Source of the DNA: Pseudomonadota bacterium | GTDB lineage: Bacteria; Pseudomonadota; Gammaproteobacteria; Burkholderiales; Burkholderiaceae_C | NCBI GenBank assembly: GCA_023387335.1 | Contig: JAEWIF010000073.1 | Location: 29,981 to 93,980, forward strand | Direction of reading: 5' to 3' | DNA: 64,000 bases | In this document: positions 34,103 to 43,653 of the stretch, one piece after another | How the letters are laid out: every line of letters starts with the position of its first letter | How positions within the stretch are numbered: the first letter of the stretch is position 1 | The notes under the pieces: generated by a model | The model's input: only the letters and a program-made list of their open reading frames with translations | Databases searched by the model: none | What the model was told of the DNA's origin: nothing | Made by a program: the position numbers and the translations under genes

Positions 34103-34720
34103 TCAGCTTCCCCCGGCGCGCGGCACCAGCCTGCGGTATTCGGCCATCAGTTCGTCCGGGGTGGCGAATCCTTCCAGCCGCACCCAGGGCTGGCCGGGGG
34201 CCGCGCGCATGAAGGTCACCGGGCGGTGGTGCATCTTGTCCCCGAACCAGGCCTGGAAGGCCCTCTGCAAGCCTGAACTCGCCGCCACGCTGCCCGTATA
34301 GAACTCCCACTGCGGGCCCGCGGCGAACCGCGCCGCGTATTCGCGCAGCCGCGGCGGCGTGTCCTCCTCCGGATCGATCGAGATCGAGACCATGTGAACC
34401 CGCGCGCCTTCGTCGCCGAGGCGTCGCTGGAACTCCGCGAAGCTGTGGCTCAACACCGGGCAGACCGCCGTGCAGCTCGTGTAGATGAAGTTCAGCGCCA
34501 CAGGTCGGCCGTCGTCCAGGGCCTGCGGAAAACCGACCTTCACGCCGTCGGCGCGAACGAGCTCGGTGGCCGGCAGCCGGTACTGGGCCACCTGCCGCAC
34601 GCTCGTGGGCGCCAGGTGGGCGTGGTGATGCATGTCGTGGGCACCGGCCGGGGGCGCCAGGCCGGCGACGAGCAGCATGGCGCACGCCGCGGCGACGGCG
34701 GCATGAGGATGGATCGGCAT
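34103..34720 (-). CDS. SCO1/SenC family copper-binding thioredoxin-fold protein
   Basis: The 205-residue protein has a signal peptide (AAVAAACAMLLVAGLAPPAGA) followed by a His-rich stretch (HDMHHHAH). Its thioredoxin-like domain carries the copper motif CTAVCPV (CxxxC) and the third ligand His in KMHHRPVTFM. SCO proteins deliver copper or reduce copper-site cysteines on oxidases. The ATG at 34720 has GGAG upstream, and a longer in-frame start is disfavoured. It lies between the multicopper oxidase (36 bases) and the cytochrome fusion (1 base), so it may load copper into that oxidase or support its electron chain; this is inference from gene order. Confidence 0.92.
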   Translation of the reverse strand: MPIHPHAAVAAACAMLLVAGLAPPAGAHDMHHHAHLAPTSVRQVAQYRLPATELVRADGVKVGFPQALDDGRPVALNFIYTSCTAVCPVLSHSFAEFQRRLGDEGARVHMVSISIDPEEDTPPRLREYAARFAAGPQWEFYTGSVAASSGLQRAFQAWFGDKMHHRPVTFMRAAPGQPWVRLEGFATPDELMAEYRRLVPRAGGS

Positions 34721-34756
34721 GGCGACTCCTGGGTGGGGGCAAGGCGGCAAGCTGCG

Positions 34757-36580
34757 TCAGCGGCCGGGCGGGATCTGCCCCACGAAGTAGGGCCGCATCA
34801 TCTCGTGGTCCTCGTGCGAGAGGATGTGGCAATGGAAGACGTACTCGCCGGAGCGCGTGAACCGGGCCGCGACGCGCGTGACCTCGCCCGGGAACATCTT
34901 GGCGGTGTCCTTCTTGCCGGCCTCCTCTTTCGACGGCGTGCGCGGATTGCCCTGGAACCTGATGCTGGCTTCGTCCAGCACGCCGCCTTCCGAACCATCG
35001 CTGTTGGTCTTGGGCGTGATCGTGCCCTTGAACCGCTGCCGGTTGAGGACGCGGAAGTCGACCAGGTGCATGTGGATCGGATGCGCATCCGCCGTGGTGT
35101 TGTAGAACTCCCAGATCTCCGTGTCGCCCACCTGCGGGTTCTCGGTGATCGGGTCGGTGAACACCAGCGTGCCGTTCAGGGCCGGTCGGCTCGGATCGAC
35201 GATGCCGCCCATCGTCTGCAGCCGGCCGCGGGAATCGGTGCCCTCGAAGAGGAGGATCTTGCGGGTGCGGGCGGCCTGCGGCATCGCGGGAACGGGGCCG
35301 GACACGGGCCGCAGGTTGGCCGGCAGGGGCCGGTCGGGCACGCGGGAAAGCGGCTGGTTGACGCGGAACGCCATCACCTGGCCGGCAGTGGCCGGGTCGA
35401 CCGGATCGCCGCCGGGATAGGGAGCCGCGGCGGTGTTGCCGATCACGATGGTCTGGCCCTGCATCCTGGCGAAGTCCAGGATGACGTCCGCGCGTTCGCC
35501 GGGCGCGATGCTCAATGCGGCCAACTGCACCGGTGCGTTCAGCAGGCCGAGGTCGGATCCGATCTGGATGAACGGCATGCCGTTCGACAGGCTCATGTCG
35601 TACACGCGCGAGTCGGAGGCGTTCAGCATCCGGAAGCGGTACTTGCGCGGCTCCACGTCCAGCACGGGCCAGGCGACGCCGTTGACGAGCACCACGTCGC
35701 CGAAGTTTTCCGGCAGGTGGCTCGGAACGGGCAGGCCGGGCGTTTCCGGATCCTCGGCGTCGTAGAACAGTTCGCCGCTGGTGAGGAACCTGCGGTCCTG
35801 GATCATCAGCGCCACTTCATAGGGCGCCTTCGGCAGGCTCAGCGCATCCTCGTTGGCATCGCGGATGAAGTAGTTGCCCGCCAGGCCCATGTAGACGTTC
35901 AGGCGAGTCAGGCCCGCGGTGTGGTCGTGGTACCAGAGCTGCGCGGCCTCCTGGCGGTTGTCATAGGTGTAGAGAGGACTGAACAGCCGCCCCCGCAGCT
36001 CGTTGCCCGGCGTCGCCCAGGCATCCGGCAAGCCGTCGCTCAGGGACTGCGTGTCGCCGCCGTGCTGGTGCGCCACCAGCGGCACGGGGCCGGTGTAGGG
36101 CGCGTTGGCCGGGTTGCCGCCGTTGAGGGGATCGGCCCAGTGGATGGTCTGGTCCACCGGGACGGAAGGTGGATACGAGATCCCATCCAACTCGTTGGAG
36201 AAGCGCACCTTCACCGACTGTCCCTGCCGCAGATCGAAGGAGTAGCCCGGCGAGACCGCCGGCTGCAACGCCGTTCCGTAGGCCCAGGCCGTGTGCCGCA
36301 GCCGCTTTCCGGTCGCGGGGTCGACCAGCCCGGCATCGTGCTTGATCTGCTTCACCTGGATGTCGAACAGCGGCAATCCGGTGCCGGGGTCGGTCCCCGT
36401 GGGCCGGTAGACGTAGTCCGACGCCAGCAGATTGGGCAAAGGGTTGACGAACCGAGGCTGCGTCATCGGATCCAGCGCCTGGGCCTGCGCCTTCCCCCCG
36501 CGGGGACGGGCCGCGGCAGGCAACAGGATTCCGGCTGCAGCCCCGCCGGCGAGGCCGAGGACGTGTCTCCTTAGAAGCAT
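34757..36580 (-). CDS. Multicopper oxidase (CotA/laccase-like), Tat-exported
   Basis: The 607-residue protein starts with a twin-arginine-type leader (LLRRHVLGLAGGAAAGILL). All four copper motifs are present: LVAHQHGGD, LWYHDHTAGLTRLN, AHPIHMHLVDF and HCHILSHEDHEMM, which together bind the type 1 and trinuclear centres. The first domain contains NELDGISYPPSVPVDQ and resembles spore-coat laccase (CotA) and bilirubin-oxidase-like enzymes, which oxidise phenolics or metals with O2. The ATG at 36580 has AAGGAGA upstream; upstream in-frame sequence is non-coding. It is first of three genes and lies downstream of the kinase/regulator pair, with tandem CCCC-N6-GGGG sites in between. Confidence 0.95.
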   Translation of the reverse strand: MLLRRHVLGLAGGAAAGILLPAAARPRGGKAQAQALDPMTQPRFVNPLPNLLASDYVYRPTGTDPGTGLPLFDIQVKQIKHDAGLVDPATGKRLRHTAWAYGTALQPAVSPGYSFDLRQGQSVKVRFSNELDGISYPPSVPVDQTIHWADPLNGGNPANAPYTGPVPLVAHQHGGDTQSLSDGLPDAWATPGNELRGRLFSPLYTYDNRQEAAQLWYHDHTAGLTRLNVYMGLAGNYFIRDANEDALSLPKAPYEVALMIQDRRFLTSGELFYDAEDPETPGLPVPSHLPENFGDVVLVNGVAWPVLDVEPRKYRFRMLNASDSRVYDMSLSNGMPFIQIGSDLGLLNAPVQLAALSIAPGERADVILDFARMQGQTIVIGNTAAAPYPGGDPVDPATAGQVMAFRVNQPLSRVPDRPLPANLRPVSGPVPAMPQAARTRKILLFEGTDSRGRLQTMGGIVDPSRPALNGTLVFTDPITENPQVGDTEIWEFYNTTADAHPIHMHLVDFRVLNRQRFKGTITPKTNSDGSEGGVLDEASIRFQGNPRTPSKEEAGKKDTAKMFPGEVTRVAARFTRSGEYVFHCHILSHEDHEMMRPYFVGQIPPGR

Positions 36581-36632
36581 GATCGTCTCCTTGTGGCGAA
36601 AAGCGCGAAGCGGGTATCGGGCGAAATCGCCA

Positions 36633-36648
36633 AGCAGGTTGCGTACCC
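36633..36648 (-). promoter_or_regulatory. Candidate sigma-54 (-24/-12) promoter of the multicopper oxidase operon
   Basis: On the minus strand GGGTACGCAACCTGCT matches the sigma-54 consensus TGGCACG-N4-TTGCW at nine of twelve positions, with the near-invariant GG and GC in exact spacing. It would place the transcript start about 40 bases before the ATG at 36580. Support also comes from the adjacent sigma-54 activator gene and the tandem dyads about 100 bases further upstream. Confidence 0.5.
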
Positions 36649-36724
36649 GGATCGCGACCGGGCGCATGACGCTCACGCCACAGGGAGTTGCATCGGGGAA
36701 AGGCCTGGGCAGGCTCGCCGTCCC

Positions 36725-36760
36725 CCCCAGGTTTGGGGGTTTCCATCCCCACATGCGGGG
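36725..36760. promoter_or_regulatory. Tandem CCCC-N6-GGGG dyads (putative enhancer for the sigma-54 regulator)
   Basis: Two copies, CCCCAGGTTTGGGG (36725-36738) and CCCCACATGCGGGG (36747-36760), start 22 bases apart, about two helical turns. They lie about 110 bases upstream of the candidate -24/-12 promoter. A third copy precedes the kinase gene at 39827. The minus-strand reading of the second copy with its flank matches that third copy at 17 of 20 bases. The arrangement suits two dimers of an NtrC-type activator. Confidence 0.5.
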
Positions 36761-36808
36761 CCTTCCGCCCCCTGCCCGGCGGCGCGGTCCGCGGCCAGGC
36801 TCCTTGCG

Positions 36809-38254
<1,446 letters not shown>

Positions 38255-38266
38255 GTCCCCTCCCCG

Positions 38267-39727
38267 TCAGGTCTTGAAATGCAGCCGCACCTGGGTGCCG
38301 GCGTTCTGCAGGCTCGACAACGTGACGCGCCCCCCGAAGCGCTCCATGGCCCGGCGCAGCATCGGCAGGCCGATGCCCAGGCCGTGCGCCTTGGTCGTGT
38401 AGAACGGACGGAACGCCGCGGCGGCTTGCTCCTGCGACATCCCCACGCCCGTGTCGCTGATCGTCACGTCGATCCCCGCCGGCGCGTCTGATCGGCTCAC
38501 CTCCACCTTCACTTCGCCACCGGAGGGCATCGCCTCCACCGCGTTCGACACCGCGGTGTGCACCGCCTGCCTCACCAGCGAGGCGGAGCCTCGGACGACG
38601 ACCCGTCGGGAGCCCTCGTGTACCCGGACGAGGCGGATGCCGGCGCGATCGAATGCATGCGAGAACGAGGCCAGGACACCGTCCAGGACAGGAAGCAGAT
38701 CCACGGGCTCGGCGTCGCCACCCGCCGGTCGCGAGTACAGGAGCAGTTCGCGGATCCACTGCGACAGGAAATCGACCTGGGTGATGATGTCCTGCGCGTT
38801 CCTGTGCATGAGCGCATCCGCGCTGCAAAGCGCCAGTTCCGCGCTGGTGCGCATCCTGGAGAGAGGGTTGCGCAAGCTGTGGGCCAGCGCCGTCGCCATC
38901 TCGCCGGCGAAGAGTTGCGACTGCGCTTCGACAAGCTGGTGCTGCTGCTGCCGCAGGAGGCTGCTGCCACGCCGCATGATGCCGAAGAGGCCGAGGTACA
39001 CGATCAGGCCTCCGAGGACCGTTGTCGTCCAGGCCAGAACCTGCCCCTTTCGGACCGCGGGCATCAGGCCGTTCGGTTCCTTGTAGACCTCCACCACGCC
39101 CACGACGCGGCCGGCCGAATCCTTGACGGGAACGTAGTTCTCGACGAAGAACTCGTCGGGCGGCGCACGGAAATGCGCGTCGTGGCGCACCGAGATGTCG
39201 GCGCTTCGATGGCGGACGACCTCCAGCCGCGACTCGAACGCTTCGGTGAGCTCCTTGTCGTCGCGCGAAAAGGTCCCGACGAGCGGCTTGCTCGTGGACC
39301 AGACGATCATCCCGTCCGTCGCGTACACGTTGACGAGCAAGGCATCGGGCAGCGTTTCCAGGTACTCGAACACCTCGGCGCGGGCGTGGGCCACCGCATC
39401 CCGGTCGAGGCCGGCGGCCGCGGGGTCGGCTCGGGCATCGAGGTAGGGAGCCAGCGTGGCACCGCCGACGTGACCGGATTCCACGCGGATGCAGTTCTGG
39501 ATCAGCTGCGCCGTCAGATGGGCATCGCGCTGGAGAGCCTGATCCGCGATGAAATGAGACATGATCGCGCCGGTCGCCGCCGCCACCGGTACGAGGGCGA
39601 CGAGACTGGCAACGGAGAACCACCGGCGCAGGTCGAAGCCTCTCGCGGCGACGGGCTGCGCCTGCGGGCCCCGGCCGGCCTCCTGTGCCGCACATGCCAA
39701 TCCAATGAGAGAGGTGCGCGAATCCAT
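38267..39727 (-). CDS. Membrane sensor histidine kinase
   Basis: The 486-residue kinase has a first transmembrane span (SVASLVALVPVAAATGAIM), a periplasmic sensing region of about 170 residues (including LPDALLVNVYATDGMIVW and DEFFVENYVPVKDSAGRV, Cache-like), and a second span (VLAWTTTVLGGLIVYLGLFG). It then has a DHp helix with the phospho-accepting His in ALAHSLRNPLSRM and an ATPase domain (NAVEAM, ISDTGVGMS, HGLGIGLPMLRRAMERFGG). AGGAGGAG precedes the ATG. It pairs with the downstream sigma-54 regulator. The signal is unknown; the target operon suggests copper, phenolics or redox state. Confidence 0.93.
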   Translation of the reverse strand: MDSRTSLIGLACAAQEAGRGPQAQPVAARGFDLRRWFSVASLVALVPVAAATGAIMSHFIADQALQRDAHLTAQLIQNCIRVESGHVGGATLAPYLDARADPAAAGLDRDAVAHARAEVFEYLETLPDALLVNVYATDGMIVWSTSKPLVGTFSRDDKELTEAFESRLEVVRHRSADISVRHDAHFRAPPDEFFVENYVPVKDSAGRVVGVVEVYKEPNGLMPAVRKGQVLAWTTTVLGGLIVYLGLFGIMRRGSSLLRQQQHQLVEAQSQLFAGEMATALAHSLRNPLSRMRTSAELALCSADALMHRNAQDIITQVDFLSQWIRELLLYSRPAGGDAEPVDLLPVLDGVLASFSHAFDRAGIRLVRVHEGSRRVVVRGSASLVRQAVHTAVSNAVEAMPSGGEVKVEVSRSDAPAGIDVTISDTGVGMSQEQAAAAFRPFYTTKAHGLGIGLPMLRRAMERFGGRVTLSSLQNAGTQVRLHFKT

Positions 39728-40034
39728 GCAACTCCTCCTAGCCGGGACAATTGCTCACGGAGACACGCTCCATCGATGCTGGTTCGTGTGCTTTGGGTTC
39801 TACCGGCTCCCCGTGGGCACGCCAATCCCCAGAAGTGGGGATGGAAAACTTGCGCGGTCCGGCTTGGCGCAGGGTCCGGCGTACGGCCGGCACGGCCTGC
39901 ACCCTGGCTGTGTCTGCATCGGCTGACGCCCACGGCAGGCCTGCATGACGTCCGATCCTGCGCCGTCTCCTAAACGGGGCCCGTCTTCAGTTCCCTACCC
40001 TGCCGGTTTCCCCCCACACAAAGGAGAGATCGAC
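39728..40034. other. 307-base intergenic region between divergent genes
   Basis: This gap separates the kinase gene (leftward) from the glycine-zipper gene (rightward). It contains the CCCC-N6-GGGG dyad at 39827 and the AAGGAGAG ribosome site at 40021-40028. No convincing sigma-54 or sigma-70 promoter, terminator or small gene was found in the rest. Confidence 0.6.
39827..39846 (+). promoter_or_regulatory. Third CCCC-N6-GGGG dyad, upstream of the kinase gene
   Basis: CCCCAGAAGTGGGGATGGAA contains the four-base arms separated by six bases. It equals the minus-strand site at 36741-36760 at 17 of 20 positions. It lies 100 bases upstream of the kinase start and 190 bases before the glycine-zipper gene, so it could give autoregulation or control the divergent gene. 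Confidence 0.45.
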
Positions 40035-40535
40035 ATGGACAAGCACGACCCCGAAACCAAGAAGAAGGCCGCCGGCACCGCCGCGGGCGCAGTGACGGGC
40101 GCGGCCCTCGGTGGCGTGGCCGCCGGCGCGACGACGGGTGCCCTGGCGGGCGGCGTGACGGGCCCGGTCGGTGCCGCCGTAGGCGCCGCGGTCGGCGCGA
40201 TCGCGGGTGCCGTGGTCGGCAAGAAGGCCGCCGACCCGGCCGTCGAGGACAAGTACTGGCGCGAGAACCACACCAGCCGTCCATACGCCCGCAAGGACGT
40301 GAGCTGGGAGCACTACCAGCCCGCCTACCGCACCGGCGTGGAGTCGTACAACCGCAACCCCGACCGCTCGTTCGACGAGATGGAACCCGAGCTCAGCCGC
40401 GACTGGGGCCGCGCGCGCGGCAACTCGTCGCTGGAATGGGAGCATGCCCGCCCCGCGGCGCGCGACGCCTGGGACCGGGTGAGCAACGCGACCGAGCGTG
40501 CGATCCCCGGCGATTCGGACAAGGACGGGCGCTGA
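40035..40535 (+). CDS. Glycine-zipper protein
   Basis: The 166-residue protein has a short charged N-terminus (MDKHDPETKKK) and a long Ala/Gly-rich glycine-zipper segment (about residues 12-66, repeating GxxxG patterns such as GAALGGVAAGATTGALAGG). A hydrophilic C-terminal half follows, rich in Tyr, Trp, Asp and Arg (SRPYARKDVSWEHYQPAYRT). Glycine zippers pack as membrane-associated helical hairpins. There is no signal peptide. Proteins of this layout are often stress-induced in this bacterial group, but the role is unknown. AAGGAGAG lies six bases before the ATG. The divergent neighbour is the sensor kinase. Confidence 0.8.
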   Translation: MDKHDPETKKKAAGTAAGAVTGAALGGVAAGATTGALAGGVTGPVGAAVGAAVGAIAGAVVGKKAADPAVEDKYWRENHTSRPYARKDVSWEHYQPAYRTGVESYNRNPDRSFDEMEPELSRDWGRARGNSSLEWEHARPAARDAWDRVSNATERAIPGDSDKDGR

Positions 40536-40536
40536 C

Positions 40537-40914
40537 CTAGAGCTGGCCCAGCACCAGCCGGGCCGTTGCAACGTTGGTGGCGCATGCGACGTCGTGCACG
40601 TCGCATGCGCGCACCAGCGCGTTGATGTCCGGCTCGTGCGGCTGCGGCGTCATCGGGTCGCGAAGGAACACCACGAACTGCACTTCGCCCATCGCCAGGC
40701 GCGCCCCGATCTGCAGGTCGCCGCCCAGCGGCCCGCTCAGCACGCACTCGACGCCCAGGCCGACCTCGTCGCGCAGGCGCATGCCCGTGGTGCCGGTGGC
40801 GACCAGGCGATGACGCGCGAGCACGGTCCTGAACTCCCGTGCCAGCGCGACCATCGGGTCCTTCATGCGGTCGTGCGCGATCAGCGCTATGCAGGGGATG
40901 GGGGGTGCGCTCAA
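40537..40914 (-). CDS. mgsA: Methylglyoxal synthase
   Basis: This 125-residue enzyme converts dihydroxyacetone phosphate to methylglyoxal and phosphate. The family motifs are present in order: ALIAHDRMKD, ATGTTGMRL (phosphate loop), LSGPLGGDLQIGA (catalytic Asp), FLRDPMTPQPHEPDINAL (active-site His and Asp), and ACATNVATA. It is shorter than E. coli MgsA (152) mainly at the termini. Its start overlaps the cupredoxin stop by four bases, so it is coupled to an operon of exported copper proteins, an unusual setting for this cytoplasmic enzyme. Confidence 0.93.
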   Translation of the reverse strand: MSAPPIPCIALIAHDRMKDPMVALAREFRTVLARHRLVATGTTGMRLRDEVGLGVECVLSGPLGGDLQIGARLAMGEVQFVVFLRDPMTPQPHEPDINALVRACDVHDVACATNVATARLVLGQL

Positions 40915-41225
40915 GGACGCACCGTCAGCGAGCCTTTCATCCCCGGATGGTAGGTGCAGATGTAGTCGATGCGGCCATCACCGCTCGCCGTCCAGCTCCA
41001 CTGCTTGCCGGGAGCTATGTTGCCCGAGTCGAAGCCGCCCTTGGCGGTGACGGTGTGGGGCACGACATCCTTGTTCTGCCACACGACCTTGTCGCCGCGC
41101 TTGACCGCCAGCGTGGCCAGTTGGTAGTGCATGCCGTCGATGACCACCGTGTGCGTCTCGGCCAAGGCCAGCGCCGGCGCGGCCAGCATCAGCAGCGCGC
41201 CGGCCCACGAGCGGACGGCGTTCAC
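40911..41225 (-). CDS. Cupredoxin (plastocyanin/amicyanin-like), exported
   Basis: The 104-residue protein has a signal peptide (WAGALLMLAAPALALA) and a cupredoxin domain of about 80 residues. Type 1 copper ligands are His57 in VVPHTVTA and Cys90, His93 and Met96 in CTYHPGM, the amicyanin CxxHxxM spacing. It should carry single electrons in the periplasm. The start is GTG at 41225 inside the GTGA junction with the DUF4142 gene, and its stop overlaps mgsA, so three genes are translationally chained. A plausible partner is the copper oxidase encoded upstream; this is inference. Confidence 0.9.
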   Translation of the reverse strand: MNAVRSWAGALLMLAAPALALAETHTVVIDGMHYQLATLAVKRGDKVVWQNKDVVPHTVTAKGGFDSGNIAPGKQWSWTASGDGRIDYICTYHPGMKGSLTVRP

Positions 41226-41740
41226 TTGCCGAGGTCCGCCTGCAGTTTCTTGGCGTGGTCGAGGTGGGCGACGAAGGCGGGCCGCACTTTCTCGATCAGC
41301 GCTTTCAGCTCGGCGTTCTGCGCCGAGGGGATGAGCGTCTTGTCGACCGCGTCCAGCACGGCCTGGTGGTACGTGACCTCGTTGTCGACGTAGGCCTTGT
41401 CGAATTCCTTGCCCTTGAGCTTCTTGAGCTTGGCGACGTTCTCCTCGCCGCCCTTCTTGAGGTCGGCGCTCGTCTTGTTGTCCTCGGGCTTCACCTTCAG
41501 CTTCTTGGCCAGATCGGTCGCCTGCTTGTTGACCGCCGTGTGGTCGGTGACCATCTGCTTGCCGAAGTCGCGCACGTCCTTGCTCGAGCCCTGCTTCTCG
41601 GCCAGTTGGCCCGCATCGATGTCGACCTGGTTGGCCGTGACCACGATGTGGGCGATCTGCGCGTCCGAGGGCCCCTTCTGGGCGTGGGACGCGAGGGCCA
41701 CGCTCGCGAGGAACGAGGCGACGAGGAAGAGCTTTCGCAT
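41222..41740 (-). CDS. DUF4142 family exported protein
   Basis: The 172-residue protein has a signal peptide (KLFLVASFLASVALASHA). A helical DUF4142 domain follows (IAHIVVTANQVDIDAGQLAE, VRDFGKQMVTDHTAVNKQA, TYHQAVLDAVDKTLIPSA). The conserved His residues of this ferritin-like domain are present (TDHTAVN, TYHQAVLD, VAHLDHAKKL). The family is periplasmic with no settled function; metal binding is a common suggestion. GGAG precedes the ATG. It lies 74 bases after the copper radical oxidase gene and overlaps the cupredoxin start. Confidence 0.9.
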   Translation of the reverse strand: MRKLFLVASFLASVALASHAQKGPSDAQIAHIVVTANQVDIDAGQLAEKQGSSKDVRDFGKQMVTDHTAVNKQATDLAKKLKVKPEDNKTSADLKKGGEENVAKLKKLKGKEFDKAYVDNEVTYHQAVLDAVDKTLIPSAQNAELKALIEKVRPAFVAHLDHAKKLQADLGK

Positions 41741-41814
41741 GGCAGGTCTCCTGCGGTGGTTGATGCAGGCCCATAGACGCCGCTCGCGCGCGCCGCGTTC
41801 CCGCCCTCCACGGT

Positions 41815-43653
41815 TCAGCAGCGGTACGGCGCCCAGTAGTACGTGCTGATGGTCGGGTTGTAGCCCGGGTTCGCGAACTTCGCGATGTAGAGCGCGCCGT
41901 TGTACGTGACGATCGCGCCCGCCGCGTACTGCCGCCCCTGCACCCAGGCCGGGAAGCTGCAGGCCGGTGCCGGTGCCGGTGCCGGTGCCGGTGCCGGTGC
42001 GGGCGCAGGCGCGGGGGCGGTCGTCGAGCACTGGTACGGCGCCCAGTAGTAGGTGCTGATCGTCGGGTTGTAGCCCGGGTTGGCGAACTTGGCGATGTAG
42101 AACGCGCCGTTGTAGGTGACGATCGCGCCCGCCGCGTACGAGCGGCCCTGCACCCAGGCCGGGAAGCTGCAGCTCGTCGTGGGCGCGGGAGCCGGCGCGG
42201 GCGCCGGCGCCGGAGCCGGTGCGGGCGCGCTGGTCGCGAACGCGCCCAGCTGCACGATGCCGCCGACCGAGGGCACGCCCGCGCCATCCACGATGAACAG
42301 CATGTAGTAGCCCGGCGGCGCGCGGTTCGCGTTGGGCGGCGCGGTGATCTGCAGCGATCCCGTGCCCGCGGTGAACGGCAGCACGCTCAGGCGCTGGTCC
42401 ATGTTGAAGGCGTGCGTCACCGCCGAGAGGCGGATCAGCGTGACCTTGCGGATGCCGGCCGCCTGCGCGCTCTGCACCGTGAACGCCTGGCCCCAGCCGA
42501 TCTGCGCGGGCACGCCGCTCATCACCGGACGCGCGCCCTTGAACAGGTAGGGCGGCGAGAAGATCTCGGCGTCGGGGATGGCGGCATCGGCGCGCGTCTC
42601 GCCGCCCATGACGGCCACGCGTCCGTCCGGCAGCAGCACGGCGGACGAGTGGTACAGCCGCGGCGCCGCGGCACTGGCCAGCGTGGTCCAGGTCTCGGTG
42701 GCGGGGTTCCACAGCTCCGCGGTGAACACCGGCGTGGCCGCGTTGTTGTGGCCGGGACCGGAGGTTCCGCCGGTCACGAGCACCGTGCCGTCCGGCAGCA
42801 CCGTGCTGTTCAGGTGCCGCCGCGCCACGGACATCGACGACACCGTGCGCCACGCCGGCGTGGCCGCGTTCAGGTCGATGACCTCGGCCGAAGCCTGCGG
42901 CGGATCGCCGCCGCCGGCGATCAGCACCTTGCCGTCGGCATACATCACCGCCGTGCCGTAGTCGCGCCAGCCCAGGTTGCGGCGCGCCGCGATCGTCCAG
43001 CTGCCGGTGCCCGACGTGTCGAGCCAGCGCGTCACCGTGCCCGGGCCGACGTCGACCAGGCGGCCGTTGGGCGCGACGAACATCATCGGGTACATCTCCT
43101 GGCTCAGCTGCGCGCTGGTGAGGTTGCGCCAGGTGTTGGTCGCCGCCTGGTAGACCTGCGGCAGCGTGTTGGTGCTCATCGAGGTGTTCATCGATCCCGA
43201 CACCACCAGCGCGTCGCCGTTGGGCAGCGTGGTCACGGTGGGATACCAGCGGCCCGCGTTCATGTCGGGCGCGGGCGACCAGGTGTTGGTGCGCGGGTCG
43301 TAGACGGAGGCGCGGGCCAGGCCGACGAAGTCGGCGAGGTGGCCGCCCGCCACCAGCACGCGGCCGTCCGCCAGGTAGCCGTGGCCGGCGCAGAACAGGT
43401 CGTAGCCGGTGCCCGGCAGCGTGCCTATCGACTGGCTCACCGGGTCCCAGATCGCCTGCGTGCGGTTGCGGCCCCACATCATGATGCGGCCGTTGGGCAG
43501 GTAGACGTTGTGGACCGGCGAGATCGGCAGGTTCTGCGCCCGCGTCCACTGGCCGGTGACGTTCGCCTGGGCGAAAGCGGGACCGGCGGCGATCAGCGAT
43601 GCCGTCGTGAGCGCGCCCACCAGGCCGGCGCGCAGGGCCGGCAGGGCGTTCAT
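41815..43653 (-). CDS. Copper radical oxidase (galactose/glyoxal oxidase-like) with two chitin-binding-like modules
   Basis: The 612-residue exported protein (signal peptide ALTTASLIAAGPAFA) has a seven-bladed kelch-type propeller and a C-terminal DUF1929 domain. The radical-copper residues can be placed: Cys88 (DLFCAGHGY), Tyr137 (RWYPTVTTLP), Tyr334-His335 (RLYHSSAV) and His414 (AVTHAFNMDQR). Such enzymes oxidise alcohols or aldehydes with O2 and make H2O2. Two near-identical 49-residue CBM5/12-like modules (CSFPAWVQGR to STYYWAPY) follow, joined by Ala-Pro linkers; they resemble chitin-binding domains. The start overlaps the HAF-repeat gene by four bases. The substrate is uncertain. Confidence 0.9.
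   Translation of the reverse strand: MNALPALRAGLVGALTTASLIAAGPAFAQANVTGQWTRAQNLPISPVHNVYLPNGRIMMWGRNRTQAIWDPVSQSIGTLPGTGYDLFCAGHGYLADGRVLVAGGHLADFVGLARASVYDPRTNTWSPAPDMNAGRWYPTVTTLPNGDALVVSGSMNTSMSTNTLPQVYQAATNTWRNLTSAQLSQEMYPMMFVAPNGRLVDVGPGTVTRWLDTSGTGSWTIAARRNLGWRDYGTAVMYADGKVLIAGGGDPPQASAEVIDLNAATPAWRTVSSMSVARRHLNSTVLPDGTVLVTGGTSGPGHNNAATPVFTAELWNPATETWTTLASAAAPRLYHSSAVLLPDGRVAVMGGETRADAAIPDAEIFSPPYLFKGARPVMSGVPAQIGWGQAFTVQSAQAAGIRKVTLIRLSAVTHAFNMDQRLSVLPFTAGTGSLQITAPPNANRAPPGYYMLFIVDGAGVPSVGGIVQLGAFATSAPAPAPAPAPAPAPAPTTSCSFPAWVQGRSYAAGAIVTYNGAFYIAKFANPGYNPTISTYYWAPYQCSTTAPAPAPAPAPAPAPAPAPACSFPAWVQGRQYAAGAIVTYNGALYIAKFANPGYNPTISTYYWAPYRC
41818..42174 (-). repeat. Duplicated chitin-binding-like module with GGTGCC-type linker repeats
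   Basis: The segments 41818-41964 and 42028-42174 are direct repeats of 147 bases, encoding modules that differ at only four of 49 residues. Between them, and before the upstream copy, Ala-Pro linkers are encoded by CCGGTG-type hexamer repeats (for example 41963-42000). The pattern suggests recent duplication by unequal crossing-over or slippage. Confidence 0.85.

Noticed and set aside
39867..39892. Possible sigma-54 promoter for the glycine-zipper gene
   Set aside because: The best GG-N10-GC matches have only about half of the consensus positions or wrong spacing.
41962..42020. CCGGTG-type tandem repeat considered as a CRISPR-like or satellite array
   Set aside because: It is in frame and encodes an Ala-Pro linker between two modules; there are no spacers.
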